A stretch of DNA of 64,000 bases from Microbulbifer elongatus (GCF_020524885.1 NZ_JAIVKJ010000001.1:1-64000); one strand, 5' to 3'; positions 17,204 through 26,934 are shown, counted from the first letter of the stretch. Translations and numbers: made by a program. Notes: a model not told the origin generated them from the letters alone.

Positions 17204-17226
17204 TAAGAAAAGTAAATGCTTTCTTA
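17204..17226. promoter_or_regulatory. Inverted repeat in the divergent MFS / permease intergenic region
   Basis: TAAGAAA and TTTCTTA are separated by nine bases. The site lies 53 bases upstream of the MFS start and 92 upstream of the permease start, so it could be the operator of the neighbouring HTH regulator. This is a guess from symmetry and position. Confidence 0.35.
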
Positions 17227-17317
17227 TTGGTCTTATAGCCTGGGCCAATCCTCCGATGCCAATCGAGTGAATCCACTATGCTGTGAGTGCACTCGGGTCA
17301 GCGATGGCCCGTAAAAA

Positions 17318-18547
17318 ATGTTGAACGTGAACAGTGAGGCTCCCGCAGTGAGCACCTTTCTTGAACAATGGCATCAGGCTGCCATGACTACGCTCGGATT
17401 GTTCTGGATGGCCTTTTGGGCATTTGCTTTGGGATACCTGATTAGCAGTGCAATACAGGTTTTCGTAACACGCGAGCGTATGCGTCGCAGCATGGGGACG
17501 GCAGGCGCGAAAAGCGTCGGTTTGGCCACTCTCTTTGGGTTTGTGTCCAGTTCCTGTTCCTTTGCTGCGTTAGCGACAACACGAGCCCTCTTTGCCAAGG
17601 GCGCTGGATTGGTCCCGTCGCTCTCTTTTTTACTCGCGTCCACCAATCTGGTGGTGGAGTTAGGGATTGTCATCGGTGTATTTCTTGGTTGGCAGTTTGT
17701 TGTCGGGGAGTATTTTGGTGGCCTGATCCTGATCCTGCTTATGTGGTTGCTGGTGCGGCTGACACGGTCGGAAAAGATGGTGAAGTCCGCCCGGGAAAAG
17801 GCGCGACAGGTGGAAGGCCGCGATGAGGGAGGGGACGTCCCTGACTGGCGCGAGCTAATTCGCAGTGCCGAGGGCTGGCAGCGTGTGGCGAACCACTTTG
17901 TCATGGAATGGAAGATGGTGTGGAAAGATGTGACCATCGGATTCACCGTGGCAGGGATCATCGCAAGCTTCGTTCCAAAATCGTTTTTTCAGACACTGTT
18001 CATCGGCTCCGGTGAAAGTGATCCAGCGTTTTGGCAGGTATTGGTTCAGTGTCTAGTGGGGCCCGTTGCGGCCTTCTTTACTTTTATCGGGTCCATGGGA
18101 AATATTCCGCTTGCCGCCGTTCTGTTTGATAACGGAGTTGCATTTGCTGGCATCATGGCATTTATATTTAGTGATTTGGTCGTGCTGCCCGTGTTGCGTA
18201 TTCAGGCCCAGTACTACGGATGGAAAATGGCCCTTTATATTCTCGGTATATTTCTGTGTATTCTAGTGATTACCGCCCTGTTATTACATTACGGATTTCT
18301 CGCGCTAGACCTGTTGCCGCAGCCAGGTACCGGTAAGAGCGTTACCGAGCGTACCTACTTCAAGATTGATTACACCTTTTTCCTAAACCTAGGTTTCCTG
18401 CTGCTGAGTGTGTTCTTTTTTGTCTGGCGGATAAAAGCCAAGGGCTTACCCAGCCTGGCTACCGACAAACTGAGCGACAGAGTTCTACTGGGGCTGGCGC
18501 TTATGGCCATTGTGTGGCTCGCAGTGGGCGCTTTGTTGCCCTATTGA
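17318..18547 (+). CDS. ArsP/YraQ-type permease
   Basis: A 409-residue inner-membrane protein of the ArsP_1 (DUF318) permease type. The repeated motifs are visible: F-G-F-V-S-S-S-C-S-F-A-A (residues about 74-85) and the second-half counterpart F-I-G-S-M-G-N-I-P-L-A-A, with a G-L-V-P-S-L-S-F-L-L-A-S-T-N-L segment in the first half. Hydrophobic segments suggest 8-10 TM helices, with a charged cytoplasmic loop around residues 150-190. Some family members export organoarsenicals; others have no known substrate. It sits 62 bases before a copper ATPase gene, hinting at a metal-related role. Family call good, substrate unknown. Confidence 0.75.
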   Translation: MLNVNSEAPAVSTFLEQWHQAAMTTLGLFWMAFWAFALGYLISSAIQVFVTRERMRRSMGTAGAKSVGLATLFGFVSSSCSFAALATTRALFAKGAGLVPSLSFLLASTNLVVELGIVIGVFLGWQFVVGEYFGGLILILLMWLLVRLTRSEKMVKSAREKARQVEGRDEGGDVPDWRELIRSAEGWQRVANHFVMEWKMVWKDVTIGFTVAGIIASFVPKSFFQTLFIGSGESDPAFWQVLVQCLVGPVAAFFTFIGSMGNIPLAAVLFDNGVAFAGIMAFIFSDLVVLPVLRIQAQYYGWKMALYILGIFLCILVITALLLHYGFLALDLLPQPGTGKSVTERTYFKIDYTFFLNLGFLLLSVFFFVWRIKAKGLPSLATDKLSDRVLLGLALMAIVWLAVGALLPY

Positions 18548-18609
18548 TTTGCCTTACCCCCGCTGGAACCTTTTAGTATCGCGTCACGAATCCGTTGATG
18601 GAGAACAAC

Positions 18610-20877
18610 ATGAGTGACAAGCCATCGGCCACCTCGCAAACCTTCCGCCTCCAGGGCGTGAGCTGTGCGGGCTGTGTGAGAAAAATCGAGTCTGCGCTGG
18701 GCGATGTGTCCGGAGTAGATGACGCGCGAGTGAATTTGGGCGACAAAACCCTGACGGTTCGTGGGCATGCTGCTGCGCAGGACTGCATAGATGCTGTTGA
18801 GTCTGCTGGCTATGGCGCAGAGTTGGTGCAGGCCAGCGCGCGGGAACTGCGTGAGCAGCAGCGCGAAGAAGAGTACAGCCACTACAGGCAACTGCTGTGG
18901 CGCGCTGGTATCGCTTTGGGGTTGGGAATCCCGTTGATGGTCTGGGGCCTGGTTACCGGAGAAATGGGGGTAAACAGCAGCTTCCAGCAAATTGCCTGGG
19001 GCAGCGTTGGCCTGGTGACGCTACTGGTACTCGTCTTCTGTGGAGGACACTTCTTTACTGGCGCCTGGCGGGCATTTCGGCATCACAGCGCCACCATGGA
19101 CACCCTCGTGGCTTTGGGTACCGGCACCGCGTGGATATTTTCCATGTTGGTGGTGCTGGTACCGCAACTTTTGCCGGAATCCGCACGCCACGTTTATTTT
19201 GAAGCCAGTGCCATGATCATCGGCCTGATCAATCTTGGACAGGCACTGGAAGTGCGCGCTCGCGGCCGCACCAGCGCTGCGGTAGAAAAACTATTGCAAT
19301 TGCAGGATGCCAGCGCGCGCGTACTTCGTGACGGCGAAGAGGTGGACATTCCCATCGAGCAGCTCCAGGTAGGGGATACACTGCGGGTGCGTCCCGGTGA
19401 GAGAATTCCCGTGGACGGCAGCGTAGTCGAGGGCGAAAGCCTGGTGGACGAATCCATGCTCACCGGTGAGCCGCTGCCGGTAAAGAAAGCCGGTGGCGAT
19501 GCACTCACCGCGGGCACCCTGAACAAAAATGGCAGCCTTCTGTTTAAAGCGGAAAAGGTTGGGGCAGATACCCGCCTGTCGCAGATTATCCAGATGGTGA
19601 AAAACGCCCAGAGTTCACGAGTACCCATCGCGCGGCTGGCCGATACTATCTCCGCGATTTTTGTCCCCAGTGTCATGATCATCGCGGTGATTGCCGCACT
19701 CGTCTGGTACAACTGGGGCCCGGATCCGAAGGTCGCGCACATGCTGGTAGTGCTTACCTCGGTACTGATTATTGCCTGCCCCTGTGCGCTTGGGCTGGCC
19801 ACACCTATGTCGGTGATGGTGGGCGTGGGCAAGGGCGCGGAAAATGGTGTGCTGGTGCGCAATGGCAAGGCCCTGCAGCAGGCCACGGGACTAGATACCC
19901 TGGTGGTGGATAAAACCGGGACGCTCACCGAGGGTGCGCCGAGGCTTACCGATATTGAAACTGATGGCGATACCGACGCTCTACTTCAACAGCTTGCGAG
20001 CCTGGAAAGTCGTTCAGAGCACCCACTGGCGGAAGCCATTGTCAGTGCGGCGAAGGAGAAAAATTTATCGCTCAGTGAGGTAACAGGATTTGAAGCAATT
20101 ACCGCTCACGGCGTGAGTGGTGAAGTGGGTGGAAAGAAAATTCTCCTCGGCAATCGCAAACTGATGCAGCGCGAGGGGATCGATAGCGGGCGCTGGCAAA
20201 AAAAGGCCCAGGCGTTGGCCGGGCAGGGCCGCACCGCCATGTACGCCGCGGTCGATGGTGCCATGGCTGGCATTATTGCCGTAGCGGATCCTATTCGAGA
20301 AGATGTCCAGGCCGCCGTCGAGCGGCTGAAAGCGCTCGGCCTGCGTATCGAGATGCTGACCGGAGACAACAAGGCAACTGCAGAGGCCGTTGCCAGACAG
20401 CTGGGGATAGACCACGTGCACGCGGATCTGTTGCCAGAAGACAAGGAGAAGATTGTCGGCGACCTGCAAAAGGGCGGGGCCAAGGTGGGCATGGCCGGAG
20501 ACGGCATCAACGATGCGCCGGCACTGGCGCGTGCAGATGTAGGGTTTGCAATTGGTGCAGGAACCGATGTCGCGATCGAGTCCGCTGACGTCACCCTGAT
20601 GCGCTCATCGTTGCACGGCGTTGCCGACGCGGTAGAGTTATCCCGAGCGACTCTGCGCAATATCAAGCAGAACCTGTTCGGCGCTTTTGTTTACAACACC
20701 CTCGGTATTCCCATTGCCGCCGGTGTGCTCTATCCGATTACCGGCATGTTGCTGAGTCCGGTGATTGCCGGCGCGGCTATGGCATTTTCATCTGTCACCG
20801 TGGTGAGCAATGCGAACCGCCTGCGCTTTTTCAAACCTTCTTACAGTTCGGCTAACGATAATGGAGGTGAAAAATAA
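18610..20877 (+). CDS. copA: Copper-translocating P-type ATPase
   Basis: A P1B-type ATPase (755 residues) that pumps Cu(I) out of the cytoplasm. One N-terminal heavy-metal domain has G-V-S-C-A-G-C at about 16-22. The membrane CPC motif ([10 protein letters not shown]), phosphorylation site D-K-T-G-T-L-T, the T-G-E-P actuator motif and the hinge [10 protein letters not shown] are all present. The last TM has the [12 protein letters not shown] copper-type pattern. I chose ATG at 18610 because GGAG sits six bases upstream; a TTG/ATG pair at 18595/18598 is less likely. The stop overlaps the start of the cupredoxin gene. A second gene family is also called copA (multicopper oxidase, at 24344). Confidence 0.94.
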   Translation: MSDKPSATSQTFRLQGVSCAGCVRKIESALGDVSGVDDARVNLGDKTLTVRGHAAAQDCIDAVESAGYGAELVQASARELREQQREEEYSHYRQLLWRAGIALGLGIPLMVWGLVTGEMGVNSSFQQIAWGSVGLVTLLVLVFCGGHFFTGAWRAFRHHSATMDTLVALGTGTAWIFSMLVVLVPQLLPESARHVYFEASAMIIGLINLGQALEVRARGRTSAAVEKLLQLQDASARVLRDGEEVDIPIEQLQVGDTLRVRPGERIPVDGSVVEGESLVDESMLTGEPLPVKKAGGDALTAGTLNKNGSLLFKAEKVGADTRLSQIIQMVKNAQSSRVPIARLADTISAIFVPSVMIIAVIAALVWYNWGPDPKVAHMLVVLTSVLIIACPCALGLATPMSVMVGVGKGAENGVLVRNGKALQQATGLDTLVVDKTGTLTEGAPRLTDIETDGDTDALLQQLASLESRSEHPLAEAIVSAAKEKNLSLSEVTGFEAITAHGVSGEVGGKKILLGNRKLMQREGIDSGRWQKKAQALAGQGRTAMYAAVDGAMAGIIAVADPIREDVQAAVERLKALGLRIEMLTGDNKATAEAVARQLGIDHVHADLLPEDKEKIVGDLQKGGAKVGMAGDGINDAPALARADVGFAIGAGTDVAIESADVTLMRSSLHGVADAVELSRATLRNIKQNLFGAFVYNTLGIPIAAGVLYPITGMLLSPVIAGAAMAFSSVTVVSNANRLRFFKPSYSSANDNGGEK

Positions 20878-21245
20878 TGGCCTCTTTATTCATTAACCTG
20901 TTGGGTGTGGCTGCTATTGCATTGACAGTTTGGTGGTTCTGGCTGGCTCCCAAGGGGAGCAAACAGCAGATTGTCGGTGCCGACGAAAAGCTGGAAATAC
21001 TGGTGAAAGACGGGGTCTACGAGCCTGACCGGATTCGCATTGCGGCAGGAGAGGAAATGGTGCTCCACTTCCGCCGGGAAGATGCCTCCCCCTGTGCAGA
21101 GTGGGTGCTGTTTCCCGACCTGGAAGTGAGTGCGCAATTGGGTGTGGATCAGATCACTGAAGTCACCATTCCAGCGGCGAATGTTGGGGAATATCCCTTT
21201 CACTGCCAGATGCAGATGTATCGCGGTACTTTGGTTGTTGAATAG
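20877..21245 (+). CDS. Membrane-anchored cupredoxin-like protein
   Basis: A 122-residue protein. Residues 1-24 form a hydrophobic anchor or uncleaved signal (IALTVWWFWLAP). The rest is a cupredoxin-like fold (about 35-122), with the copper-ligand loop Y-P-F-H-C-Q-M-Q-M near the end and G-T-L-V-V-E as the final strand. TAATG joins it to the ATPase stop (one-base overlap), so translation is coupled. Probably a periplasmic copper chaperone or acceptor for the copper pump. Confidence 0.85.
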   Translation: MASLFINLLGVAAIALTVWWFWLAPKGSKQQIVGADEKLEILVKDGVYEPDRIRIAAGEEMVLHFRREDASPCAEWVLFPDLEVSAQLGVDQITEVTIPAANVGEYPFHCQMQMYRGTLVVE

Positions 21246-21417
21246 AGACCTCGAATTTCGAAAATTTTGTTCACATGCACTGGCAGCCTCCATCCCTCTA
21301 GCCGGAAATTTCGGCGAAAATTGATAAATGCCATTTTTATTGCTATCTGGCCCTGTGACCGCTTGCCGAAACGCGACATCTTTATCGGCTGGCGATGGGT
21401 AAAATTCACTGGGCGGG

Positions 21418-22380
21418 ATGGTTATGTTGGGATTTATCTGGAAATGGTCGCTGCGTTTTCTGGGGACGCTGCTGGCACTATCATTGTTGTTTGCTGTGTA
21501 TGGCGGTATTGCCTATCGGGACCAGCCGCTGCGCGATAGTGACGCTGCCCGCAATGTCTCCTTCCTGAAAACGCCACACGCCGAAATTGCCTACCGTGCC
21601 GATGGTCTGAAGCACGACGACACAACGCCCGTGATCCTGCTGCACGCGATGTTTTTCCACATGGGTATGTGGGATTCATGGGCGTCGGAGCTGGCGCGCA
21701 ACCGCCCGGTCTATCGATTCGATGTGCCCGGACACGGCCTGTCGTCACTGGCGAATAATGGAGACTATTCTCTGCGGAGCACCATGAGTACTTTGCGTGA
21801 GTTCATGGATCATCAGGGCATCGATCGCGCCATTCTCATTGGTGCCTCCATGGGAGGAGCAACCCTGTTCAACTTTGCCGCCGAGTATCCCGAGCGTGTT
21901 GAGAAACTGGTGCTGGTTAATTCCGGTGGGCTGGAAGGTCATGATAAAGCCGATAGCGGTGGTTTGCCGGATGGGGCCTACTGGGTACTGCGATACTTGC
22001 CGGACTGGTCTTTGCACTACTTTGTAGATTGGCTGACTGCAGACAACCGGGCTAGTGACACATTTAAGACCGAATTCATCCACAACTTCCGTAATCGCGA
22101 TATTCGGCGCGGAATTATCGGGCGAATGCAGGACTTTAAATCTCCCGAGACCCTCTCGGTATTGCCCCAGATCCAGGTGCCGACACTGGTCATGTGGGGA
22201 GAGAAAAATCCCCAGTTACCGGTGGCCCAGGCCGAGCGGTTCAGGGCGCTGATTGAGCGCGGTGGCAGTCCGGTGGCACTGCGAATCTACCCGGGTGCCG
22301 GGCACCTGTTACCGGTTGAGGGCGTGGATACCGCAATGCAGGATTTACTTGCATTTGTTGATCAGGAGGCCGGCGAATGA
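21418..22380 (+). CDS. Alpha/beta hydrolase, membrane-anchored
   Basis: A 320-residue alpha/beta-hydrolase-fold protein. The hydrophobic N-terminus (residues 5-28) is a signal anchor. The nucleophile elbow G-A-S-M-G-G puts the serine near residue 144, and G-A-G-H-L-L supplies the histidine near 296. The usual acid position reads G-E-K-N, with asparagine where family members normally have aspartate, so the catalytic acid must lie elsewhere or activity is altered. An HG-like oxyanion region (L-L-H-A-M-F-F) precedes it. The ATG at 21424 is an alternative start. The stop overlaps the next start in ATGA. Substrate unknown. It follows the cupredoxin gene after 172 bases and may have its own promoter. 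Confidence 0.8.
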   Translation: MVMLGFIWKWSLRFLGTLLALSLLFAVYGGIAYRDQPLRDSDAARNVSFLKTPHAEIAYRADGLKHDDTTPVILLHAMFFHMGMWDSWASELARNRPVYRFDVPGHGLSSLANNGDYSLRSTMSTLREFMDHQGIDRAILIGASMGGATLFNFAAEYPERVEKLVLVNSGGLEGHDKADSGGLPDGAYWVLRYLPDWSLHYFVDWLTADNRASDTFKTEFIHNFRNRDIRRGIIGRMQDFKSPETLSVLPQIQVPTLVMWGEKNPQLPVAQAERFRALIERGGSPVALRIYPGAGHLLPVEGVDTAMQDLLAFVDQEAGE

Positions 22381-23414
22381 AATTCCTCAGGCGGTTAACT
22401 CTGGTTGTCGTTACCCTGCTGGTCGGTAGCTGGGGACTTTATTCCCTGGCTTTCAAGCCTGCTCCGGTGGTCTTGGCTGAGGCAAAGCCGTTAGCGGCAG
22501 ACGCGCAACTGTCAGCAATTTATGGTCTCGATCCCGGACCCAATCCCATCGCAATCATTCCCGCAATCAATCTCACCACCCGGGATGGGCCTCTGACTTT
22601 GACCGCGTTCTACCCCGAAACGGAGGGTAGCTATCCGCTGGTCCTGTTTTCCCACGGCAATTTTTCCAATCGGCGGGCCTACGATCGCATCATTCGCCAT
22701 TGGGTGAGCCACGGCTACGTGGTGTTAGCGCCTGATCACCGGGATGCGGGAGGCTTGCTGAACGGTATTTGGGCGATGACGCGATACGGTAAGGATGGCG
22801 TGATGCAGCAGCGCCCCCGCGACCTGATCAATATCCTCGATAACCTGAATGCCATTGCAGACCAGGCAGCGGAGCTGAATCGACGCATTGACCGTGATCG
22901 AGTCGTCGCCGCCGGTCACAGTTTTGGCGCATTCACTGCGCAGATGCTGGGTGGCGCTGATGCCGCAATCCCCGGGGGCGACGAGCGCTTGCAGGAGCGT
23001 GACGGGCGCTTTCAGGCTGTCGTAGCCTTTAGCCCTCCCGGCCCGATGTTTGAAATGGTTGATGAGCAGAGCTGGCAGAACATGACGGTTCCCCAATTGG
23101 TGACAACGGGTACCTGGGATGTGGAGGCGCGCTTTTTCCGCGACTGGCGACTGCACGCGATGAGTTACGAACGTGGTGTAAAGGGACTGAACAGACTGCT
23201 GGTAACCGAGGGCACCGACCATTATTTCGGAAATTTGATTTGTCGTCTGGAACTGGATGCGGAGCCGCAGACCGATGCGTTGATGATGGCCAACGCGGTC
23301 AGTCTGGCTTTCCTGGATGCGGAGATAAAGGGGATATCGCAAGCGCGGGACTTTTTGGCGTCCGATACGCTCGCATTGGCTACCGGGGGCTTTGCCCGCT
23401 TGTCCCAGCGCTAG
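22377..23414 (+). CDS. Alpha/beta hydrolase of the PAF-acetylhydrolase/dienelactone type
   Basis: A 345-residue hydrolase. An N-terminal hydrophobic stretch (about 8-27) suggests export or anchoring. The oxyanion HG (F-S-H-G-N-F), the nucleophile motif A-G-H-S-F-G-A-F (Ser near 182) and a C-terminal T-E-G-T-D-H-Y-F with the catalytic histidine are all visible. The D-H-R-D-A-G-G segment is typical of PAF-acetylhydrolase-like and predicted dienelactone-type hydrolases. It starts inside the stop of the previous hydrolase (four-base overlap), so the two are one unit. Substrate unknown, perhaps esters or lipids. Confidence 0.8.
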   Translation: MKFLRRLTLVVVTLLVGSWGLYSLAFKPAPVVLAEAKPLAADAQLSAIYGLDPGPNPIAIIPAINLTTRDGPLTLTAFYPETEGSYPLVLFSHGNFSNRRAYDRIIRHWVSHGYVVLAPDHRDAGGLLNGIWAMTRYGKDGVMQQRPRDLINILDNLNAIADQAAELNRRIDRDRVVAAGHSFGAFTAQMLGGADAAIPGGDERLQERDGRFQAVVAFSPPGPMFEMVDEQSWQNMTVPQLVTTGTWDVEARFFRDWRLHAMSYERGVKGLNRLLVTEGTDHYFGNLICRLELDAEPQTDALMMANAVSLAFLDAEIKGISQARDFLASDTLALATGGFARLSQR

Positions 23415-23434
23415 TGCTTCCATAGATCAATGTA

Positions 23435-23466
23435 CACAAGAGCCCGCCTTATGGCGGGCTCTTGTG
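23435..23466. terminator. Strong bidirectional hairpin between convergent genes
   Basis: CACAAGAGCCCGCC and GGCGGGCTCTTGTG form a 14-bp perfect stem with a TTAT loop. Flanking GATCAA / TTGATC extend the symmetry. It lies between the end of the hydrolase gene and the end of copB. Confidence 0.9.
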
Positions 23467-23471
23467 GTTGA

Positions 23472-24338
23472 TCAGAACCAGGCGTGCAACCCGATAACCC
23501 AGGTCGTCTCGCTGGTAGCCTCCCCATCGTCACGTGCGAAGTCCGCGGTGTTGCCGAATTTTTTCTCGTAATTAACGCCTATGTAGGGCGCAAACTGCGG
23601 GGTAAATTCGTAGCGCAACCGCAGGCCGGCTTCGATGTCGGAAAGGCCGGAACCAGTGTGTGTTTCGGGGGTATTCTCGCCGAAGAAATTCACTTCAATT
23701 TCCGGGCTCAGAATCCACTGCTGGGTGAACAGCAGCTCGTATTCCGCCTCCAGGCGCAGGGCGGTGTCCCCGTCTTCGCCGACAAACAGCGATGTATCCA
23801 CTTCGAAGAAGTAGGGCGCGAGCCCGTTCAGGGCAAGGACACCCCAGTTGCGGCTGTCGCTTTCCAGTTCGAAGTCGTGGCGCACGCCCATCTGCAGATC
23901 CCAGAAGGGGGCAATGGCGCGGCTGTACAGTGCTTGCAACTCTTTTTTAGTCGTTCTAGACAGCGCCTTTTCCGTTTCGCCTTCCGCCCGCTCGACTTCC
24001 GTCTTGAACCACGCCTTGTGCTTGTCGCCGCCGAACCACACGCTGCCTTCCAGCGCGCTGCCATCGTCCTCGCGCGCCTCCAGCTGGTCGATGGTGACCT
24101 TGGTCAGCAGCAGCTCGTGGTCCATCACGTGATCGGGTTCGTTGGGGGCGTGACGGAGGTTCGGTGCAGCGGGGGGCCTGGCCTCTTGCGGTGCCGGATA
24201 GTTTTGCCCCATGTGCTGATGGGCCCTGTGTTCATCGTCCTGCATCGAATGGGTGTGCTGCGTGTGCGATTCTTCCGCGGCGTGCGCCAGCGGCGCGGCC
24301 AGGGTTATTGCCAGAAGCGTTTTTCTGATCAATTGCAT
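23472..24338 (-). CDS. copB: Copper resistance outer-membrane protein CopB
   Basis: A 288-residue protein with a signal peptide (1-20, cleavage near HA-A). A His/Met-rich N-terminal segment follows (H-T-Q-H-T-H-S-M-Q, H-R-A-H-Q-H-M-G), then a CopB-type C-terminal beta-barrel region ending in W-V-I-G-L-H-A-W-F. CopB family members sit in the outer membrane and act with the multicopper oxidase CopA; the histidine and methionine residues are likely copper ligands. The gene starts five bases after the copA stop and is the last of a five-gene minus-strand operon. Confidence 0.92.
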   Translation of the reverse strand: MQLIRKTLLAITLAAPLAHAAEESHTQHTHSMQDDEHRAHQHMGQNYPAPQEARPPAAPNLRHAPNEPDHVMDHELLLTKVTIDQLEAREDDGSALEGSVWFGGDKHKAWFKTEVERAEGETEKALSRTTKKELQALYSRAIAPFWDLQMGVRHDFELESDSRNWGVLALNGLAPYFFEVDTSLFVGEDGDTALRLEAEYELLFTQQWILSPEIEVNFFGENTPETHTGSGLSDIEAGLRLRYEFTPQFAPYIGVNYEKKFGNTADFARDDGEATSETTWVIGLHAWF

Positions 24339-24343
24339 CGTCC

Positions 24344-26344
24344 TTACACCACTCTTACTTCGCGGAACATGCCGGGCATGTGGTACAGCAGGTGGCAGTG
24401 GTAGGCCCAGCGGCCGTAGGCATCGGCGGTCACCAGGTAACTGACCTTGGAGCCCGGCTGCACAATGATCGTGTGCTTGCGCGGGATGTACTCGCTGTCG
24501 CCGGTTTCGAGTTCACTCCACATGCCGTGCAGGTGAATGGGGTGCGTCATCATGGTGTCGTTCACCAGGGTGATGCGGATACGCTCGCCGTATTTCAGCA
24601 TCAGGGGTTCGGCATCGTTGAACTTGATTCCATCCATCGACCACATGTAGCGGTGCATATTTCCGGTGAGATGCAGTTGCAGCTCGCGGGTGGGCTCGCG
24701 CCTGTCGAGGGTGGGGGTAAGGTTGCGGATATCCGCATAGGTAAGTACCCGGCGACCGTAGCGGGTATCGTGATCGCGTAGTCCGATGCCGGGATCGTTC
24801 AGTCCGTTGCCGGGCATCTCTGAGCGCATATCCACACCGTAGCGGTATTCACTGGGCAGGTGCACGATACGGCTGCTGCTGCCATGTCCGGCACGGCCGA
24901 GGCCATCGGTATACCAGACGCCCTGCATGCCGCCGAGTTCGGGGCGGCCGCCGTGCAGGCTGTATTGTCCGGCAGCGGCTGCTTGCATGCCGGCGTGCTG
25001 TGAGTGGTCCATACCACCCATGCTGTCCATGTCGTGGCCACTGTGATCCACGCCGCTCATGCTGCCCATGTCATGGCCGCTACGGTCCATATCGCCCATG
25101 CTGCCCATATCGTGGCCACTGTGATCCATGCCACCCATGTTGCCCATATCGTGGCCGCTCTGGTCCATGCCACTCATGCCGCCCATATTGTGGCCGGAAT
25201 GATCCATGCCCATGTCGCGGTGGGTGAGGACAGGGGCGTAATCCATTGGCGGGACCTCGGCGTGCAGTTCCGGGTGCGGCGTCAGGGTACCGCGCGCATA
25301 GCCACTGCGATCGATGGTCTGGGCAAAGAGGGTATAGGCGCGGTCGTCCACCGGCTCCACCACGACGTCATAGGTTTCCGCGACGCCGATACGGAATTCA
25401 TCCACAGTGACCGGCTCGATGTTCTGGCCGTCGCTCGCCACCACCGTCATTTTCAGCCCCGGAATGCGGATATCGAAAATGGACATGGCCGAGCCGTTGA
25501 TAAAGCGCAGGCGCACCTTCTCTCCTCGTTTGAATTGCGCCATCCAGTTGCCGTCCGGGGGCTGGCCGTTCATCAGGTAGGTATAGGTGTAGCCGGTGAC
25601 GTCAGAGATGTCGCGATCGGACATGCGCATCTCGTTCCACATCTTGCGGTCCTGCCATGTCTGGGCGACCCCTTTCTGGCGGATCTCATCCCACAGGTCG
25701 CCAGCGGTGCGACGTCGGCGATTGTAGTAGTGCCCCTCTTTTTTGAGCTTGGCGTAAATGTCGTGGGGGGATTCGTCACTCCAGTCGGAGAGCATCACCA
25801 CGTAATCGCGATCGCCGGCGACCGGATCGGGCTCTGCCGGGTCGATGACGATGGAACCATAATGCCCCTGTTGCTCCTGAAAGTCCGAGTGGCTGTGGTA
25901 CCAATAGGTGCCGCTCTGATTCAACTCAAACTGATAGGTAAAGGTTTCGCCGGGGCGGATGCCGTTGAAGCTGAGCCCGGGTACACCGTCCATTCCGGTG
26001 GGCAGGATGATGCCGTGCCAGTGGATGGAGGTGTCGTGAGCCAGGTGATTGGTGACATTGAGGGTGACAGTTTCTCCCTCTTTCCAGCGCAATATAGGGC
26101 CGGGCACCGAGCCGTTAGTGGCGACTGCGGTGCGCTCGCGGCCGGTGAAATTCACCGGCTGATAATTCACGTGCAGGTCAAACTGGTTGCCGCGCAGTGT
26201 CTGCGGCGTGGGATTGGCACGGGGTACAGCACTGCTGGCACTCGCGGGCATGCCGAGCAGCGCGGCGCCTGCGGCAACACCAGTGACAAAGCGACGACGG
26301 GACAGGGACGGAAGTGCAACCCGGGGTTCTTCGATCCTGTCCAT
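24344..26344 (-). CDS. copA: Periplasmic multicopper oxidase CopA, copper resistance
   Basis: A 666-residue multicopper oxidase that oxidises Cu(I) in the periplasm. A twin-arginine signal (S-R-R-R-F-V-T-G) lies at about residues 15-22. The type-2/3 copper motif H-W-H-G and H-S-H are in the first domain. The C-terminal H-C-H-L-L-Y-H-M motif supplies the type-1 and type-3 ligands. A Met/His-rich insert (see repeat 24990-25218) separates the middle and last domains. I chose ATG at 26344: GAGGAA lies just upstream and only seven bases separate it from the DUF411 stop. A start at 26404 would run into that gene. Confidence 0.94.
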   Translation of the reverse strand: MDRIEEPRVALPSLSRRRFVTGVAAGAALLGMPASASSAVPRANPTPQTLRGNQFDLHVNYQPVNFTGRERTAVATNGSVPGPILRWKEGETVTLNVTNHLAHDTSIHWHGIILPTGMDGVPGLSFNGIRPGETFTYQFELNQSGTYWYHSHSDFQEQQGHYGSIVIDPAEPDPVAGDRDYVVMLSDWSDESPHDIYAKLKKEGHYYNRRRRTAGDLWDEIRQKGVAQTWQDRKMWNEMRMSDRDISDVTGYTYTYLMNGQPPDGNWMAQFKRGEKVRLRFINGSAMSIFDIRIPGLKMTVVASDGQNIEPVTVDEFRIGVAETYDVVVEPVDDRAYTLFAQTIDRSGYARGTLTPHPELHAEVPPMDYAPVLTHRDMGMDHSGHNMGGMSGMDQSGHDMGNMGGMDHSGHDMGSMGDMDRSGHDMGSMSGVDHSGHDMDSMGGMDHSQHAGMQAAAAGQYSLHGGRPELGGMQGVWYTDGLGRAGHGSSSRIVHLPSEYRYGVDMRSEMPGNGLNDPGIGLRDHDTRYGRRVLTYADIRNLTPTLDRREPTRELQLHLTGNMHRYMWSMDGIKFNDAEPLMLKYGERIRITLVNDTMMTHPIHLHGMWSELETGDSEYIPRKHTIIVQPGSKVSYLVTADAYGRWAYHCHLLYHMPGMFREVRVV
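24990..25218 (-). repeat. 39-bp tandem repeats coding a Met/His-rich copper-binding insert
   Basis: About five and a half copies of a 13-residue unit resembling M-D-H-S-G-H-D-M-G-S-M-G-G. Units differ at a few codons, so copies have diverged. Such inserts are known in CopA proteins and are thought to bind copper. Copy number could vary between strains by slippage. Confidence 0.9.
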
Positions 26345-26351
26345 GAGTTCC

Positions 26352-26885
26352 TCAGTGTTGCTGTTCAATACGATCGATGCTCGCGTATACCGCGGTACTG
26401 CCATCTTTATTGAGTTGCAGCACCTTGTACGGGGTGAAGCGGTCGCCTACTTCCATACCGGGGCTGCCGAGAGGCATGGCGGGTACCGCCAGGCCACGGG
26501 CACCCGCAGGTGGATTTTGCAGGAACTGGCGAATCAGTTTTGCCGGGATATGCCCTTCGAAAAAATAGCCGTTCGGCGACACGCTGGTGTGGCAGGATTG
26601 GAATTCCGCGGCAATCTGGTACTTGTCTTTGACGGCATTCAGGTCCGAAACGTTCTGCGCGTCGACTTCGAAGCCGTTGTCTGCGGCGTGTTCCACCCAC
26701 AGTTCACAGCAGCCGCAGGTGGCGCTCTTATAAGTGGTCAGCGTGGCAGTAACGGGGGCGATGGCCGCGGAGGTCCCATCGGTACTGTCTTCACTCACCT
26801 TATGGTCTCGATCGGCTTTGGCGCAGGCAGTCAGGGCGAGCAATGCGGAAATGGCGAGGGTACGCAAAAAAGTAGTCTGTTTCAT
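26352..26885 (-). CDS. DUF411 metal-binding lipoprotein
   Basis: A 177-residue protein of the DUF411 family, often found beside copper-resistance genes. The N-terminus is a lipoprotein signal (L-L-A-L-T-A-C, cysteine near residue 21). The conserved start of the domain, T-Y-K-S-A-T-C-G-C-C-E-L-W, contains the probable metal-binding C-G-C-C. Further conserved parts are F-Q-S-C-H-T and G-L-A-V-P-A-M-P-L-G-S-P-G-M. It may bind or hand over copper; experimental roles for the family are limited. The stop lies seven bases before the copA start. Confidence 0.88.
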   Translation of the reverse strand: MKQTTFLRTLAISALLALTACAKADRDHKVSEDSTDGTSAAIAPVTATLTTYKSATCGCCELWVEHAADNGFEVDAQNVSDLNAVKDKYQIAAEFQSCHTSVSPNGYFFEGHIPAKLIRQFLQNPPAGARGLAVPAMPLGSPGMEVGDRFTPYKVLQLNKDGSTAVYASIDRIEQQH

Positions 26886-26934
26886 AAGCTGGTTTCAACC
26901 TTGTGTGGGGCACGTCTTCGCACCATTTTTTCTG

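Noticed and set aside
24990..25218. CRISPR array
   Set aside because: The repeats are in frame inside CopA, without spacers, and encode copper-binding residues.
25004..26413. Open frame of 469 codons on the plus strand opposite CopA
   Set aside because: It is the antisense of a real, well-motifed gene. It has no ribosome site and no recognisable domain; GC bias keeps it open.
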